Below, piece by piece: positions 49,480 through 58,576 of a stretch of DNA of 64,000 nt. The position numbers were made by a program, and so were the translations under genes. The notes under the pieces are model-generated. The model worked only from the letters and a program-made list of their open reading frames with translations. It did no database searches and was not told the origin of the DNA. Source of the stretch: Nitrososphaerota archaeon (GTDB taxonomy: Archaea; Thermoproteota; Nitrososphaeria; Nitrososphaerales; UBA183); assembly GCA_027886865.1 (NCBI GenBank), contig JAPCJR010000002.1, forward strand, positions 1-64,000, in the 5' to 3' direction. Numbering within the stretch: the first letter of the stretch is position 1; each line of letters begins with the position of its first letter.

Positions 49480-50895
49480 TCACGTCTGCCCGAGTACACC
49501 CGCCAGCCTCGGCGAGAACTCCTCGAGCTGTTCCTTCACCAGCATCTGGTAGTATTGCAGGATGATGTCTACCATCAGCAGCAAGCCGATTCCGGTCCCG
49601 AAGACGCCGAACAGGTCCGAGACCGACGCGACCGTTCCGATGATCAGCCCTCCGATGATCGTGATGGGCGGAATGTACCTGTTGAGCACCTGCTCAAGCG
49701 ACAGACCGGAACGCCTGAAACCGGGCACCTGGACGTCGGCGTTCATGAGGTTCTTCGCAACCGCCCTCGAAGACAGACCTCCGATCTCGACCCATATCCT
49801 GGCGAACAGCACGGCGAACGTCGTGAGGAAGATGACGAAGACGGCAGCCCGCAGGGGGTCGGCCGCCGTAGCCGCGAGACCCTGCGGCGCAGTCAGGTAG
49901 TAGACGAGACCGCCCGTCGGGTTGTTGTTCGAGTCGTAACCGGTGATGATGTAATGCAGCCAGGACGCCCCGCTGTCGCGGTCCCAGATCAAGCGCGCGA
50001 TGAACGAGACGTTAGCCGTGAGCGCGGATACGAGGATGACCGGAATGTTCGAGACGTAGAGGAGCTTGATCGGGTAGACGCCCTGGAACCCCTTGAACTT
50101 GACGGAGGTGATAGGCACCTCGACCCTCATGCCTTCGATGTAGATTATGAAGAGGATCACGGCGACGCTGAGGACGAACGTGACCAGGTCGGGATACTGG
50201 TCAGGACGCAGGACTATGGTGCTCAGCGAGTTAGAGAACGCGGCGCTTATGAACGCGGGGACGAACCCGAATACCACCGTCGGGCCTCCCTGCACGCTGG
50301 TCGTGCTCACCAGCTGCGGCGAGAAGGTGTACCACATGAACGTCTGCGCGACCCCGGCGAGGATGAAGAGGCTGATCCCGCTGCCTATCCCCCATCCCTT
50401 CTGGATCATCTCGTCGAGCAGCAGCACAACTATGCTCGCGAGAAGTAGCTGGAAGAATATGACGAACGACTGGGCCTCGCCGAGGGTCCCGAGCGCACCG
50501 CCTATGATGTAGGCGCCCGCCTCGACCGCTATCACCACGAAGGTCAGGATCTTGGTGGAGGAGCCGAATATCGCCCTGTCGTCGGGGTTCCCTAGGTCGA
50601 GCTTCAGGAGGTCACTCCCCTGCAGCAGCTGAAGGATGAGCCCGGCCGTGACGATGGGGCCGATGCCGAGCTCCATCAGGGTGCCCTGGCTCGAAGCGAA
50701 GATTATCCTGAGGAACGCGAACTGGTCGGTCTTGTTACCGTAGTCGTAAAGCGGCGTGATCGCCATCGTCAGGTAGAGCACGAGGGCGAGGCCGGTCCAG
50801 ATGAACTTCTCCGAGAGTCCGGGCTTCTGCTTGGGCTTCGGAACTTCGGGAAGGACCGTCGCGACGCTCTTCACGAAGTCTTTGAGGGAAGCCAA
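49480..50895 (-). CDS. secY: Preprotein translocase subunit SecY
   Basis: Ten-helix protein-conducting channel. Diagnostic stretches are LSEKFIWTGLALVLYL at the start, the plug-region RIIFASSQGTLMELGIGPIVTAGLILQLLQGS, and GFQGVYPIKLLYVSNIPVILVSAL. 471 residues. It follows L15 as in most prokaryotes. Confidence 0.96.
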   Translation of the reverse strand: MASLKDFVKSVATVLPEVPKPKQKPGLSEKFIWTGLALVLYLTMAITPLYDYGNKTDQFAFLRIIFASSQGTLMELGIGPIVTAGLILQLLQGSDLLKLDLGNPDDRAIFGSSTKILTFVVIAVEAGAYIIGGALGTLGEAQSFVIFFQLLLASIVVLLLDEMIQKGWGIGSGISLFILAGVAQTFMWYTFSPQLVSTTSVQGGPTVVFGFVPAFISAAFSNSLSTIVLRPDQYPDLVTFVLSVAVILFIIYIEGMRVEVPITSVKFKGFQGVYPIKLLYVSNIPVILVSALTANVSFIARLIWDRDSGASWLHYIITGYDSNNNPTGGLVYYLTAPQGLAATAADPLRAAVFVIFLTTFAVLFARIWVEIGGLSSRAVAKNLMNADVQVPGFRRSGLSLEQVLNRYIPPITIIGGLIIGTVASVSDLFGVFGTGIGLLLMVDIILQYYQMLVKEQLEEFSPRLAGVLGQT

Positions 50896-50912
50896 GCTTG
50901 GTAACTCCGGAC

Positions 50913-51320
50913 CTATGCGACTATCTTACCACCGGCTTCTTCAAGTTTTGTCTTTGCGTTCTTGGTGAAGGTCCTTACTTTGATGTTGAACGCGTGTTTG
51001 ACGTCGCCTGAGCCGAGCAGCTTGTCCACGCCCATCGACGTAAGGTCCAGCGAGACCGGGCCGTCGGGGGCCTTGGAGAGCATCGCCTCAAGCTGACCGA
51101 CGTTGAGCCACTTGGTGACGACCCGCCTGCCGGGTACTGTGTACTGGCGCTTGCCGAAGTGGTCGGGGTCGTTGATTATCATCCAGGACCACTTGTGCTT
51201 GTGGAGGCCAGCGTTGCCGTGGCCACCCTGCTGTCCAGAGTGCCTGTGCTGGCCTATCTGTCCGAAGCCCATGGTCCTGGAACCTCTCATCCGCCTCATC
51301 TTTCTGACTCTTGTTGGCAT
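50913..51320 (-). CDS. rpl15: Ribosomal protein L15
   Basis: Archaeal/eukaryotic L15 (L27a). RRMRGSRTMGFGQIGQHRHSG and KHKWSWMIINDPDHFGK near the start are typical; 135 residues. Confidence 0.95.
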   Translation of the reverse strand: MPTRVRKMRRMRGSRTMGFGQIGQHRHSGQQGGHGNAGLHKHKWSWMIINDPDHFGKRQYTVPGRRVVTKWLNVGQLEAMLSKAPDGPVSLDLTSMGVDKLLGSGDVKHAFNIKVRTFTKNAKTKLEEAGGKIVA

Positions 51321-51323
51321 GGC

Positions 51324-51788
51324 CTATATCATTCTCTTTACAATATCGGGCAGCTTAGGATTCTCGCCTAGCACTCCGCCCTCCCTGAACTGCCGCCTCG
51401 AAGAGCGCTTGAACCCGCCCCTTGGCGGGGAGAGCCCGAAGAACGGCTTCAGACCTGAGATCGACGACAGGGCCCACTCCTGCTTTAGCATCTTGGATGC
51501 GAGCTCAGCGTGGTCCTTGTAGCCGAGCGCCTTGAGCGCCGGAGCATCGAGCCGCTTGACCGAGCTGACCCGGCCGCGGTTCTCAAGTAGTGAGCTCAAG
51601 AGAGCTTCGTCGACGGGGCACCACGCCACGTAATCCTTGCAGAGCTTGAGAGCGCCCATGGTCGAAGGGTCGTCCTTTACTATTGTGGCGGCGAAGCGCT
51701 TCCCTATCCCGAGCTCCACAAGGGTGGTCCTGACCTCTGACCGGGTGTTTATCAGGCCGTGCAGATTTACTGCGAGAAGGTTTGTCAT
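51324..51788 (-). CDS. rpl30: Ribosomal protein L30
   Basis: Archaeal long form (L7 type) with AVNLHGLINTRSEVRTTLVELGI, LKLCKDYVAWCPVD and ending KLPDIVKRMI; 154 residues, longer than the 60-residue bacterial L30. Confidence 0.95.
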   Translation of the reverse strand: MTNLLAVNLHGLINTRSEVRTTLVELGIGKRFAATIVKDDPSTMGALKLCKDYVAWCPVDEALLSSLLENRGRVSSVKRLDAPALKALGYKDHAELASKMLKQEWALSSISGLKPFFGLSPPRGGFKRSSRRQFREGGVLGENPKLPDIVKRMI

Positions 51789-51798
51789 TATTGTTCAC

Positions 51799-52431
51799 TT
51801 ACACGTTCAGTCCGCGCGACTTGGAGAAGGCGTCGTAAGTCGCGTTCGCGAGGGAGGAGAGGGTATCGGTCGAACCGAAGGTCCTGACCCAGACATCCTT
51901 GACGCCCGCCAGGCCGAGGAGGTTGGTCAGCGCAGGTCCTGCGACGGTGCCCAGGGACCTCGGAGCAGGCAACAGCTCCACGCGCACGCTTCCGGCCTTG
52001 CCCACTATTCTGTACGGGACTGAGTGCCTGGTGCCGCACCTGCATTCCCAGCTACCGCATCCGAGCTGAACCGGGATGACGTTCAGGAGAGCATCGTTGG
52101 TGGCCTTGTCGATCGCCGACTTCATCTGTGCGGCCTTGCCCTTTCCGACGCCGAAGATTCCGTTGCCGTTGCCGACCGCGACGACTGCCGCGAATCGCGT
52201 CAACTCGCCCGCATCGGTCTGCTTCTGGACGATGCCGACGGTGACGACCTCAGACTTGAGGTCCGGGACGAGGGTCTTGACGATCTCGGGCTCGCGCAGC
52301 TTCAGCCCGAGCTGGAATATCTCATCGAGGGAGGCAATCTTACCTTCCTGTACCATCTTCCCCAACTTTGTCCGTGGGACCCAGGGCGCCTCTTCCCTCT
52401 CGTCTCTCCTTCTCCGATCGCGGTCTGACAT
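51799..52431 (-). CDS. rps5: Ribosomal protein S5
   Basis: WVPRTKLGKMVQEGKIASLDEIF, TRFAAVVAVGNGNGIFGVGKGKA and the SVRVELLPAPRSLGTVAGPALTNLL carboxy domain identify S5. Two Cys pairs in CGSWECRCGT are of interest as a possible zinc site, which occurs in archaeal homologues. Its ATG overlaps the L18 stop. Confidence 0.96.
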   Translation of the reverse strand: MSDRDRRRRDEREEAPWVPRTKLGKMVQEGKIASLDEIFQLGLKLREPEIVKTLVPDLKSEVVTVGIVQKQTDAGELTRFAAVVAVGNGNGIFGVGKGKAAQMKSAIDKATNDALLNVIPVQLGCGSWECRCGTRHSVPYRIVGKAGSVRVELLPAPRSLGTVAGPALTNLLGLAGVKDVWVRTFGSTDTLSSLANATYDAFSKSRGLNV

Positions 52432-53009
52432 CAGTTGGCCCCCATTATCGCATTCTTGACCTTGGCGTAATCTTCAGCATATGACTCAGGCTTGAACCCC
52501 TGCTTCAGAAGGGCCGAGAAGCGCTTCTCGTAAGCCTGCTTGTCCTTCGCAGCCAAATCGTTAGCATACTTTGCGATGTTCTCCCCCTTGAGCACCGCTT
52601 CGGGCGGTATCACTTCGTCGGAGTGGGGGATGTCGACGCCGGCGTCCGCGACGCCCTTTACAAAGGCAGGAATCCTGGTCCCCCTCACGAACGGTACCGG
52701 GCCGTTGTAGAGGTAAGCCTTCTCGACGCCCTTCTTCTTTGCCTCCTTTCCTGCCCAAAGGCCGAGCAGGTAGCAGGCGGGGATCGACTTGAGCGAACCC
52801 TTCCATCCGAGCTTCTTGAGAGCGTGTGAGTGCGCGGAGGAGAGCACGAGGTCTCCCTTCACGGTTGGCTGAAGGAACTGCGCGCTCACGTTCTTTCCTG
52901 AGATTCGGACCGCTAGCAGAGCGCCTCTCGAGGAGATCGCCTTCCGTCTGGCCCTGTAGTCCGTGGCGCCACTTCGTCTTCGGCGGTAAAGCGGGATGTA
53001 GTTGGACAT
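52431..53009 (-). CDS. rpl18: Ribosomal protein L18
   Basis: 5S rRNA-binding protein of archaeal length (192): YRRRRSGATDYRARRKAISSRG, CYLLGLWAGKEAKKKGVEKAYLYNG and GVDIPHSDEVIPPEAVLKGENIAKYA. Confidence 0.95.
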   Translation of the reverse strand: MSNYIPLYRRRRSGATDYRARRKAISSRGALLAVRISGKNVSAQFLQPTVKGDLVLSSAHSHALKKLGWKGSLKSIPACYLLGLWAGKEAKKKGVEKAYLYNGPVPFVRGTRIPAFVKGVADAGVDIPHSDEVIPPEAVLKGENIAKYANDLAAKDKQAYEKRFSALLKQGFKPESYAEDYAKVKNAIMGAN

Positions 53010-53011
53010 GG

Positions 53012-53443
53012 CTAACGCCGGCCCTCCTTCATGAGCTCGATAAGATGCTTGACGTCCCTGATCTGGCCGCCCTTGACCTGTCCGTAGAGCTTCCGGTAGA
53101 CCTCCTTACCTATCTCGTTTCTCGAACGCGCTACCTTCAGGCGCCATCTCAGGGCCCTGACCTTGATCATCCAAGCCTCCTTCCTCGGCCTACGGGCTGT
53201 CGCTGCGCCCCTGAAGGAGCCCGGCTTGCGGGACTTACCCTTGGCGTGCCTCAGCCTCGCGCGTCCCCTCGAGACTCCCTGGATAGGAGCCACCTTGATC
53301 CCTCCCATGCCGACGAGCCCTCTGATAGTGCTCCTCGTGATCGCGTCCTGTATCAGGTCCTGTGCCTCCGGGTCGAAGATTATCCTGTCCTTGCCCACGC
53401 CCAGGGTGTCGGCCGCTAACCTTCGCTTACTTCTTAGATTCAA
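53012..53443 (-). CDS. rpl19e: Ribosomal protein L19e
   Basis: NLRSKRRLAADTLGVGKDRI at the start, GRARLRHAKGKSRKPGSFRG in the basic middle, and YRKLYGQVKGGQIRDVKHLIELM. Start TTG 53443, overlapping the L32e stop by 17 bp. Confidence 0.95.
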   Translation of the reverse strand: MNLRSKRRLAADTLGVGKDRIIFDPEAQDLIQDAITRSTIRGLVGMGGIKVAPIQGVSRGRARLRHAKGKSRKPGSFRGAATARRPRKEAWMIKVRALRWRLKVARSRNEIGKEVYRKLYGQVKGGQIRDVKHLIELMKEGRR

Positions 53444-53867
53444 TAACTCGCAACCCCTGTGGATTCAATACCCGTAGCCCCAGCTCAGAGGCTCTCTTCA
53501 TTATTGCCGCTCTCTTGCGCGCTCCTACGGTGCCGCCCATCCGAACCACTTCCTTCCCCGGGACCACCTTCGAGAGGTCCTCCGGATTATAGACGAGCAC
53601 CTCTATGTGCCCGCTCGAGTGATAGCCGCGCACCGGGGCTGGTCCCCTGTATCCCACCTTGACTCTCCTAGGCCATCCCTTTATCGACTTCCTGACCTTG
53701 TTGTCAAGCCCCTTGGGCTTCCTCCACTCAGGATGGAGGCGGACATATCTCCAGCTCTCGGGTCTGACGAACTCAGGCCTTTGCTTCGCTACGCTCCTCC
53801 TAACTTCAAGGAGTCTCTCGAGACGAGGTGCCTCTGAGTCTTTTTCCTTCGAGGGTTTCTTGGGCAT
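53427..53867 (-). CDS. rpl32e: Ribosomal protein L32e
   Basis: WRYVRLHPEWRKPKGLDNKVRKSIKGWP, followed by VKVGYRGPAPVRGYHSSGHIEVLVYN, identifies L32e; 146 residues with a charged start of about 20. Confidence 0.95.
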   Translation of the reverse strand: MPKKPSKEKDSEAPRLERLLEVRRSVAKQRPEFVRPESWRYVRLHPEWRKPKGLDNKVRKSIKGWPRRVKVGYRGPAPVRGYHSSGHIEVLVYNPEDLSKVVPGKEVVRMGGTVGARKRAAIMKRASELGLRVLNPQGLRVIESKK

Positions 53868-53872
53868 TTTTC

Positions 53873-54418
53873 TTACCAGCCTTTCTTCTTCTCGTAGACG
53901 TAGACACCATCCAAGAATATCCTCTGGTCCTTCCGTTTGATCTTGGTGGCCTGTTCTAGATTAGCAGAAGTCTGTCCAACGTCCTCGAGCGAAACACCCT
54001 TAATAATAATATCGTCTCCCTCGATCGAGACCTTGCAGTCACCGATTATGTCGGTGATCCTGGCCGACCTCTCGCCGACGAAGTTCTCGACGTTCACCTT
54101 GTTTCCCTTCACCTTGACGGTCACCGGGAAGTGGGCGAAGACTATCTTGAGCTTGTAGGTGTAACCCTTGGTCACGCCCGTTACCATGTTCCTCACCAGC
54201 GAGGACATCGTGTTCGAGGTGACGACGTCCTTCTTCCTGCCGGTGAACGGCATTATGTTCACCTTGCCAGACTTGACCTCGATGTTGACGTGTATCTTGT
54301 CGAATCTCTTCCTCACGGTGCCTAGTGGCCCCTTGATGGTCAGCACTCGCCCGCTGACCGTGCCGGTCACGCCTTCTGCGAGTTCCACCGCGTGGACGAG
54401 CTCAGCGTCAATAGACAT
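53873..54418 (-). CDS. rpl6: Ribosomal protein L6
   Basis: Two L6 folds: GTVSGRVLTIKGPLGTVRKRF and the second half with ITDIIGDCKVSIEGDDIIIKG. ATG 54418 gives 181 residues and fits the start SIDAELVHAVEL; ATG 54439 adds 7 residues inside S8. Confidence 0.95.
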   Translation of the reverse strand: MSIDAELVHAVELAEGVTGTVSGRVLTIKGPLGTVRKRFDKIHVNIEVKSGKVNIMPFTGRKKDVVTSNTMSSLVRNMVTGVTKGYTYKLKIVFAHFPVTVKVKGNKVNVENFVGERSARITDIIGDCKVSIEGDDIIIKGVSLEDVGQTSANLEQATKIKRKDQRIFLDGVYVYEKKKGW

Positions 54419-54800
54419 AGCCAAGGAGTCTCCCTCCAATGTTCTTCTCTTGAGCCTCCGTGTGCGAGAGCACTCCGTCGGGCGTCGAGACTATCAGCAT
54501 CCCGACTCCGACGGCCGGCAGGTATCTGCTCTCCCACTTGGTATACTCCTTCGCCTTGATCGGATAGCGCGGGATTATGGCCCCGCACTTGTTGATCCTG
54601 CCGAGGAGCTGTACCCTGAGCTTGCCCGAGACCCCGTCGTCGATGAGCTCGAACTCGCCTATGTACCGTCTCTTCTGAAGGACGCGCATGACCTCGCTCG
54701 CCAGGTTGGAAGCAGGAATCACCATGCACTCCTTCTTCCTCCTCATCTCAGAGTTCTGGAGCGATGCGAATAGGTTTGCCAGGATGTTGTTGACTGTCAT
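54408..54800 (-). CDS. rps8: Ribosomal protein S8
   Basis: NILANLFASLQNSEMRRKKE, VMRVLQKRRYIGEFELIDD and the final VGMLIVSTPDGVLSHTEAQE match archaeal S8; 130 residues. Confidence 0.96.
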   Translation of the reverse strand: MTVNNILANLFASLQNSEMRRKKECMVIPASNLASEVMRVLQKRRYIGEFELIDDGVSGKLRVQLLGRINKCGAIIPRYPIKAKEYTKWESRYLPAVGVGMLIVSTPDGVLSHTEAQEKNIGGRLLGYVY

Positions 54801-54810
54801 CTATGTCCAC

Positions 54811-54972
54811 CTAATCGTATTTCCTGAAGCCGAGCTTCTCCGCAACTTCCCTGAAACACTGTCTGCAAAGAACCAGGTCGTAACTCCGGATCACGGCTCC
54901 ATACTGCCCGCATCTCCTGCAGTATCGGGTGGATTTGCCATACTTTCTGGGTTTAGGATGTCTTTCCTTCAT
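54811..54972 (-). CDS. rps14: Ribosomal protein S14 (zinc-binding form)
   Basis: A 53-residue gene, ATG 54972 to TAG 54811, starting [18 protein letters not shown]. The zinc ligands are the CRRCG and LCRQC pairs, and it ends EKLGFRKYD. The ATG overlaps the L5 stop by 4 bp. It sits in its standard place between L5 and S8. Confidence 0.95.
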   Translation of the reverse strand: MKERHPKPRKYGKSTRYCRRCGQYGAVIRSYDLVLCRQCFREVAEKLGFRKYD

Positions 54973-55496
54973 TGTATAGTCACTCCGAACTCGTACCTGA
55001 AGTAATCCATCGCCTCCTCTTTGGTGACGACGTGCCTCTTTCCAATCTTGGCTGGTTTATGCAGACGGCTTGCGACGCTGCCACCCGGCCTCTGGAGGAA
55101 TACGGAGACGTTCATCCCCCAGATTCCAATCTCGGGGTCATATCTGATGCCGGGTATCTCGATGTGCTCTTTCAGTCCAAAGGAGACGCTCCCGCGTGAA
55201 TCGAACGACGACGCGTTCATCTTCTTCTCTCTCGCGGTCAGAAGTCTCGTTATGAGGTCCTTCGTGCTCTCGCCTCTCACCGTGACGACCAGTCCGATGG
55301 GCTCTCCGCGGTGTGTCCCAAAGTCCCTGATCGACTCCTTCGCCTTCCTCTCGCTTGGTTTCTGGCCGGTAATCTGGTCGAGGACCTTCCTCGCCCTCTC
55401 GACGGCTTCTCCCGACTTCCCTACTCCGATGTTTACGACTACCTTGACGATGGATATCTTGCGCATCGGGCTCTCGACGACTTCTGTCTGGCTCAT
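54969..55496 (-). CDS. rpl5: Ribosomal protein L5
   Basis: 5S rRNA-binding protein: [41 protein letters not shown] and the [23 protein letters not shown] region of the archaeal form; 175 residues. Confidence 0.95.
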   Translation of the reverse strand: MSQTEVVESPMRKISIVKVVVNIGVGKSGEAVERARKVLDQITGQKPSERKAKESIRDFGTHRGEPIGLVVTVRGESTKDLITRLLTAREKKMNASSFDSRGSVSFGLKEHIEIPGIRYDPEIGIWGMNVSVFLQRPGGSVASRLHKPAKIGKRHVVTKEEAMDYFRYEFGVTIQ

Positions 55497-55497
55497 C

Positions 55498-56217
55498 TTA
55501 CGCTTGCACCTCTATGGCAGGCGTGTCCGAACCGACAGGGAAGACTAGTCGCGCCGGCAGCTCAGTCTCCCCGCCCGGAAGCGACAACGTAATCATCTTC
55601 TCACGTGAGACCGTACCTTTCTTCACCTCAGATATCTTGCCGACCTGTCCCGCCCTCTCGCCTGAAAGCACGAGCCCGAGCGACCCCTTTGACAGCCTTA
55701 TCGACGAGACCACACTCTGCTCTGGCACCTTCATCACCACCGAGTCTCCTGGGGAGAGCGCCAGCGCGTCGTCTATCATCGACCTTCCGTCGTGGAAGCC
55801 GTACTGGATGTGGCCGCCAGTAACTTTGGACTTGGAACGGACCCTGCAAAGCTTGAGGTTCGCCTGGTCCTTTCCGACCTTCCTTGCGGCCAGTCCGTCC
55901 GGCGAAGGAATCAACCTGAACGCAAGGCCCTCTTTCGGCACCTCGATCACGTTGAACAGTCCGACCGAGAACGCCGCATCGTGGCGAGGGACGCCGTCAA
56001 CCAGCACCTGGGACCCAGACAACACCTCGTTGATCTCCCTGCTGTTCTGCACGAGAGATAGGACATCCCTGAGGGCAACCCCGAGCGAGTAGCCGTCCTC
56101 GAGAGAGTAGGCCCCCGGCTGAGGCCTTATCGCGAACCGGTGTTCCTTGCGGCTGATGTCCCAGTGCTTCGGAGCACTCAGGCGCTTCAGACGATTGCTG
56201 CCGCTCTTCTTACCCAT
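55498..56217 (-). CDS. rps4e: Ribosomal protein S4e
   Basis: RLSAPKHWDISRKEHRFAIRPQPGAYSLEDGYSL-type start, S4-like middle VLVDGVPRHDAAFSVGLFNVI and KOW-like end; 239 residues. Confidence 0.95.
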   Translation of the reverse strand: MGKKSGSNRLKRLSAPKHWDISRKEHRFAIRPQPGAYSLEDGYSLGVALRDVLSLVQNSREINEVLSGSQVLVDGVPRHDAAFSVGLFNVIEVPKEGLAFRLIPSPDGLAARKVGKDQANLKLCRVRSKSKVTGGHIQYGFHDGRSMIDDALALSPGDSVVMKVPEQSVVSSIRLSKGSLGLVLSGERAGQVGKISEVKKGTVSREKMITLSLPGGETELPARLVFPVGSDTPAIEVQA

Positions 56218-56225
56218 CTATCTCT

Positions 56226-56513
56226 CTACTCTCCCTGCACCTTTCGCTTCCGCAGCTTGTCATCGAGGTTCAGGTTGGTGATGACCACCTTGGATGGGTC
56301 GATAGCGGCAAGGGACGTCCCACCGGCAATCTTCTCGCGGTTGACCCCCTCGACATAGATCTTCCCGCCTGCGCCGTCGACCCGGGAGATCTTGCCTTCT
56401 ATCCCCTTGAACCCTCCTCTGACTATCTTGACAGAGTCGCCCTTGCGCGGCCTCAACGTCTTCTTCTTGTACTTCTCACGCAAATCGTCGGATACACGAG
56501 AACCAAACTTCAT
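56226..56513 (-). CDS. rpl24: Ribosomal protein L24
   Basis: KOW-motif protein: TLRPRKGDSVKIVRGGFKGIEGKISRVD, followed by IYVEGVNREKIAGG. ATG 56513 is chosen because AGGTGA lies 8-10 nt upstream and the L14 stop is at 56525; ATG 56564 falls within L14. Confidence 0.94.
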   Translation of the reverse strand: MKFGSRVSDDLREKYKKKTLRPRKGDSVKIVRGGFKGIEGKISRVDGAGGKIYVEGVNREKIAGGTSLAAIDPSKVVITNLNLDDKLRKRKVQGE

Positions 56514-56524
56514 CTCAAATTCAC

Positions 56525-56959
56525 CTATACTACTATTGAGGCTATGTTCGCCAGTCTCGGCCACTTCTCAGCAGCCTCGCTCGCGACGGGCCCCTTTATG
56601 TCGGTACCTCTCATCTCTCCCTCAGGAGTCATCAAGACGGCTGCGTTGTCCTCGAAGCATACGCGGAGACCGCTGACCCGCCTTACGGCGTACTTCTGAC
56701 GCACGACCACAGCGTTGAACGTCTGCTTCCTGAGGTCCGGGGGGCCCCTCTTGACGACGCAGATGATCCTGTCGCCGACCGAGGCGGCCGGATATCTGCT
56801 GAGCCTGGTCTTGGCCTTGGCCACCATGATGACCCTCAGCGTCTTGGCGCCAGTGTTGTCGGCGCACGTGATAACGGCGTTGAGCGGTATCGACCTTGTG
56901 ATGTATGTCTTGAACTCCTCTACTCCCTTTGCAGAGACGGCTCTGGATTTTCCGGACAT
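56525..56959 (-). CDS. rpl14: Ribosomal protein L14
   Basis: TRSIPLNAVITCADNTGAKTLRVIMV, VGDRIICVVKRGPPDLRKQ and the VSGLRVCFEDNAAVLMTPEGEMRG-type stretch identify L14; 144 residues with an amino-terminal extension usual in archaea. Confidence 0.96.
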   Translation of the reverse strand: MSGKSRAVSAKGVEEFKTYITRSIPLNAVITCADNTGAKTLRVIMVAKAKTRLSRYPAASVGDRIICVVKRGPPDLRKQTFNAVVVRQKYAVRRVSGLRVCFEDNAAVLMTPEGEMRGTDIKGPVASEAAEKWPRLANIASIVV

Positions 56960-56960
56960 T

Positions 56961-57287
56961 CTACTCGAATCTCCTCGACTGGACGACGACGAAGGATATC
57001 GTCTTAGAGAGCGGTCTGCACTCGGCCACGGAAGCTGTGTCTCCTTCCTTCAGCTCGATGCACGGTGGGAGATGAGCATGCAGCTTACCCCTGCGCCTCT
57101 CGTACCTGTTGTACTTGGCGACCTTCTGGAGATACTCTCTCTGAAGGACTACGGTCTGCTTGTCAGATATCGAGACCACCTTTCCGGTGAGTATCTTGCC
57201 CCGTACCTTCACATGGCCGTGGAACGGACAGCGTACATCATCGCACGTCCTCTTCGGCGGCGCCAACTGGAGCCCGGCAGAGCTCAA
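56961..57287 (-). CDS. rps17: Ribosomal protein S17
   Basis: Archaeal form with a Cys-containing start (TCDDVRCPFHGHVKVRG), VVSISDKQTVVLQREYLQKVAKYNRYERR and HAHLPPCIELKEGD. Start TTG 57287, overlapping the Rpp29 stop. Confidence 0.95.
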   Translation of the reverse strand: MSSAGLQLAPPKRTCDDVRCPFHGHVKVRGKILTGKVVSISDKQTVVLQREYLQKVAKYNRYERRRGKLHAHLPPCIELKEGDTASVAECRPLSKTISFVVVQSRRFE

Positions 57288-57526
57288 ACCTTGGCCCCCC
57301 TTGCTAGCCTATCCTCTATCCTTCCGACCATCTCGTCGGCCACCACGAGTCGGCCACCGTCCTGAACTTGAAGGACCGTCCCTAATTTCTGCACGGTCCT
57401 CTTGGTATTCCCCGACAAGATCGTAATCGTCTTCATGGACTCCAGGGCGTAGATACCCCTGACCCCTATCATGCTCGGGTCGGAGCACTGGACCAATGCC
57501 ATCTTCTTTCCGATGAGGTCTATCAC
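57284..57526 (-). CDS. rnp1: RNase P protein component 1 (Rpp29/Pop4)
   Basis: Sm-like barrel protein that supports the RNase P RNA. 80 residues: LIGKKMALVQCSDPSMIGVRGIYALESMKTITI and VLQVQDGGRLVVADEMVGRIEDRL. It lies between L29 and S17, its conserved archaeal place. Confidence 0.93.
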   Translation of the reverse strand: MIDLIGKKMALVQCSDPSMIGVRGIYALESMKTITILSGNTKRTVQKLGTVLQVQDGGRLVVADEMVGRIEDRLARGAKV

Positions 57527-57729
57527 TCGGAGATCCCCTTCTCCCTCATGACGGTGAGTACTCTTGCGACGTCCTTCTGAACCTTGTTTATGTTCCCGGC
57601 TTGCTTCTGAATCATTCCCCTTGCTGCTAGGTTACGGAGCTTGGATAGTTCTCCCCTGAGCTCGAAGAGCCTGTCCCTCAGCTGCTCCTGGTCCTGCTCT
57701 CTAAGCGTCTTAGCTTTCACTCTTGGCAA
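57523..57729 (-). CDS. rpl29: Ribosomal protein L29
   Basis: Two-helix protein: LREQDQEQLRDRLFELRGELSKLRNLAARG and VQKDVARVLTVMREK. 68 residues from TTG 57729, or 65 from GTG 57720. It overlaps the S3 stop. Confidence 0.93.
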   Translation of the reverse strand: MPRVKAKTLREQDQEQLRDRLFELRGELSKLRNLAARGMIQKQAGNINKVQKDVARVLTVMREKGISE

Positions 57730-58576
57730 TCTCTTCCACCTTTTCTGTCGTCTCCGGCATCTCCGTCTTGACCGCCTCCTCTGCGGGCTCGACCTTTTCG
57801 ACCGCCGGCGCCGCCTGCACCTCTTCTACGGCCTCTGCCTTCTCCACCTTGGGTGCCTTCTGGGCCTTCACCCTGGGGGCCCTGGCCGCCTTCGGCGCCT
57901 TCGTCTCCGGACGAGGAGCCTCCGCCTTCTTTGGTTCCTCCGGCTTTACTTCGGGGGGCGCCACCGTGGTCTGGTCGATGTACTCGACCATAGGGGGCAC
58001 CGCGTCCTTGATCGCTATCTTGACCTGGATCCCATAGAGGCCCAGTTTGAGCAGGACATCCGTAGTGGCTTCGCGGACCACCCTCTTGGAGGCTTCTCCG
58101 CTCTTCGGGACGACGCCCATCCTGTACTTCTCACTGTGAGAACGGTCGCTTCTCAGTTTGCCGGCGACGCCTATCTCCACGCCTGCTGCTCCCGCGGCCA
58201 TGATTGAGTTCATGGTCCAGTTCGCAGCCCTCCTGAACGCCGTCCCTCTCGCGACAATCTGAGTGATCCGAGCTGCCATTATCCTCGGATTGAGCTCCGG
58301 AGACTCTACTTCGGATACTGCTATCTGTGGGTTTGGCAGCGGGAACTTGGCGGCCACGCGCTCTGTAAGGTCCTTGATCCCAGTCCCGCGCCTTCCGATG
58401 GCGAGTCCTGGACGAGTGACGAAGACCGTTATCCGAGAGCCGACTGGGTTCTTCTGTACGTCGACGCCCGCGTAGCCCGCTTCCTTGAGGGCCCCGGCAA
58501 GAAACTCATCGAGTTCGGCATAAGTGCGGTTCATAGACAGAATGCTCTTCACAGCGCTCTTCTCAGAAGCCGACAT
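57710..58576 (-). CDS. rps3: Ribosomal protein S3
   Basis: KH domain GSRITVFVTRPGLAIGRRGTGIKDLTERVAAKF, then ANWTMNSIMAAGAAGVEIGVAGKL. The last 80 residues are an Ala/Pro/Lys/Glu-rich tail. Start overlaps the L22 stop (TGATG). Confidence 0.95.
   Translation of the reverse strand: MSASEKSAVKSILSMNRTYAELDEFLAGALKEAGYAGVDVQKNPVGSRITVFVTRPGLAIGRRGTGIKDLTERVAAKFPLPNPQIAVSEVESPELNPRIMAARITQIVARGTAFRRAANWTMNSIMAAGAAGVEIGVAGKLRSDRSHSEKYRMGVVPKSGEASKRVVREATTDVLLKLGLYGIQVKIAIKDAVPPMVEYIDQTTVAPPEVKPEEPKKAEAPRPETKAPKAARAPRVKAQKAPKVEKAEAVEEVQAAPAVEKVEPAEEAVKTEMPETTEKVEEIAKSES

Noticed and set aside
48970..50448. 492-codon plus-strand open frame over adkA and secY
   Set aside because: Antisense shadow of well-conserved genes; composition is Arg/Asp/His-rich with no motifs.
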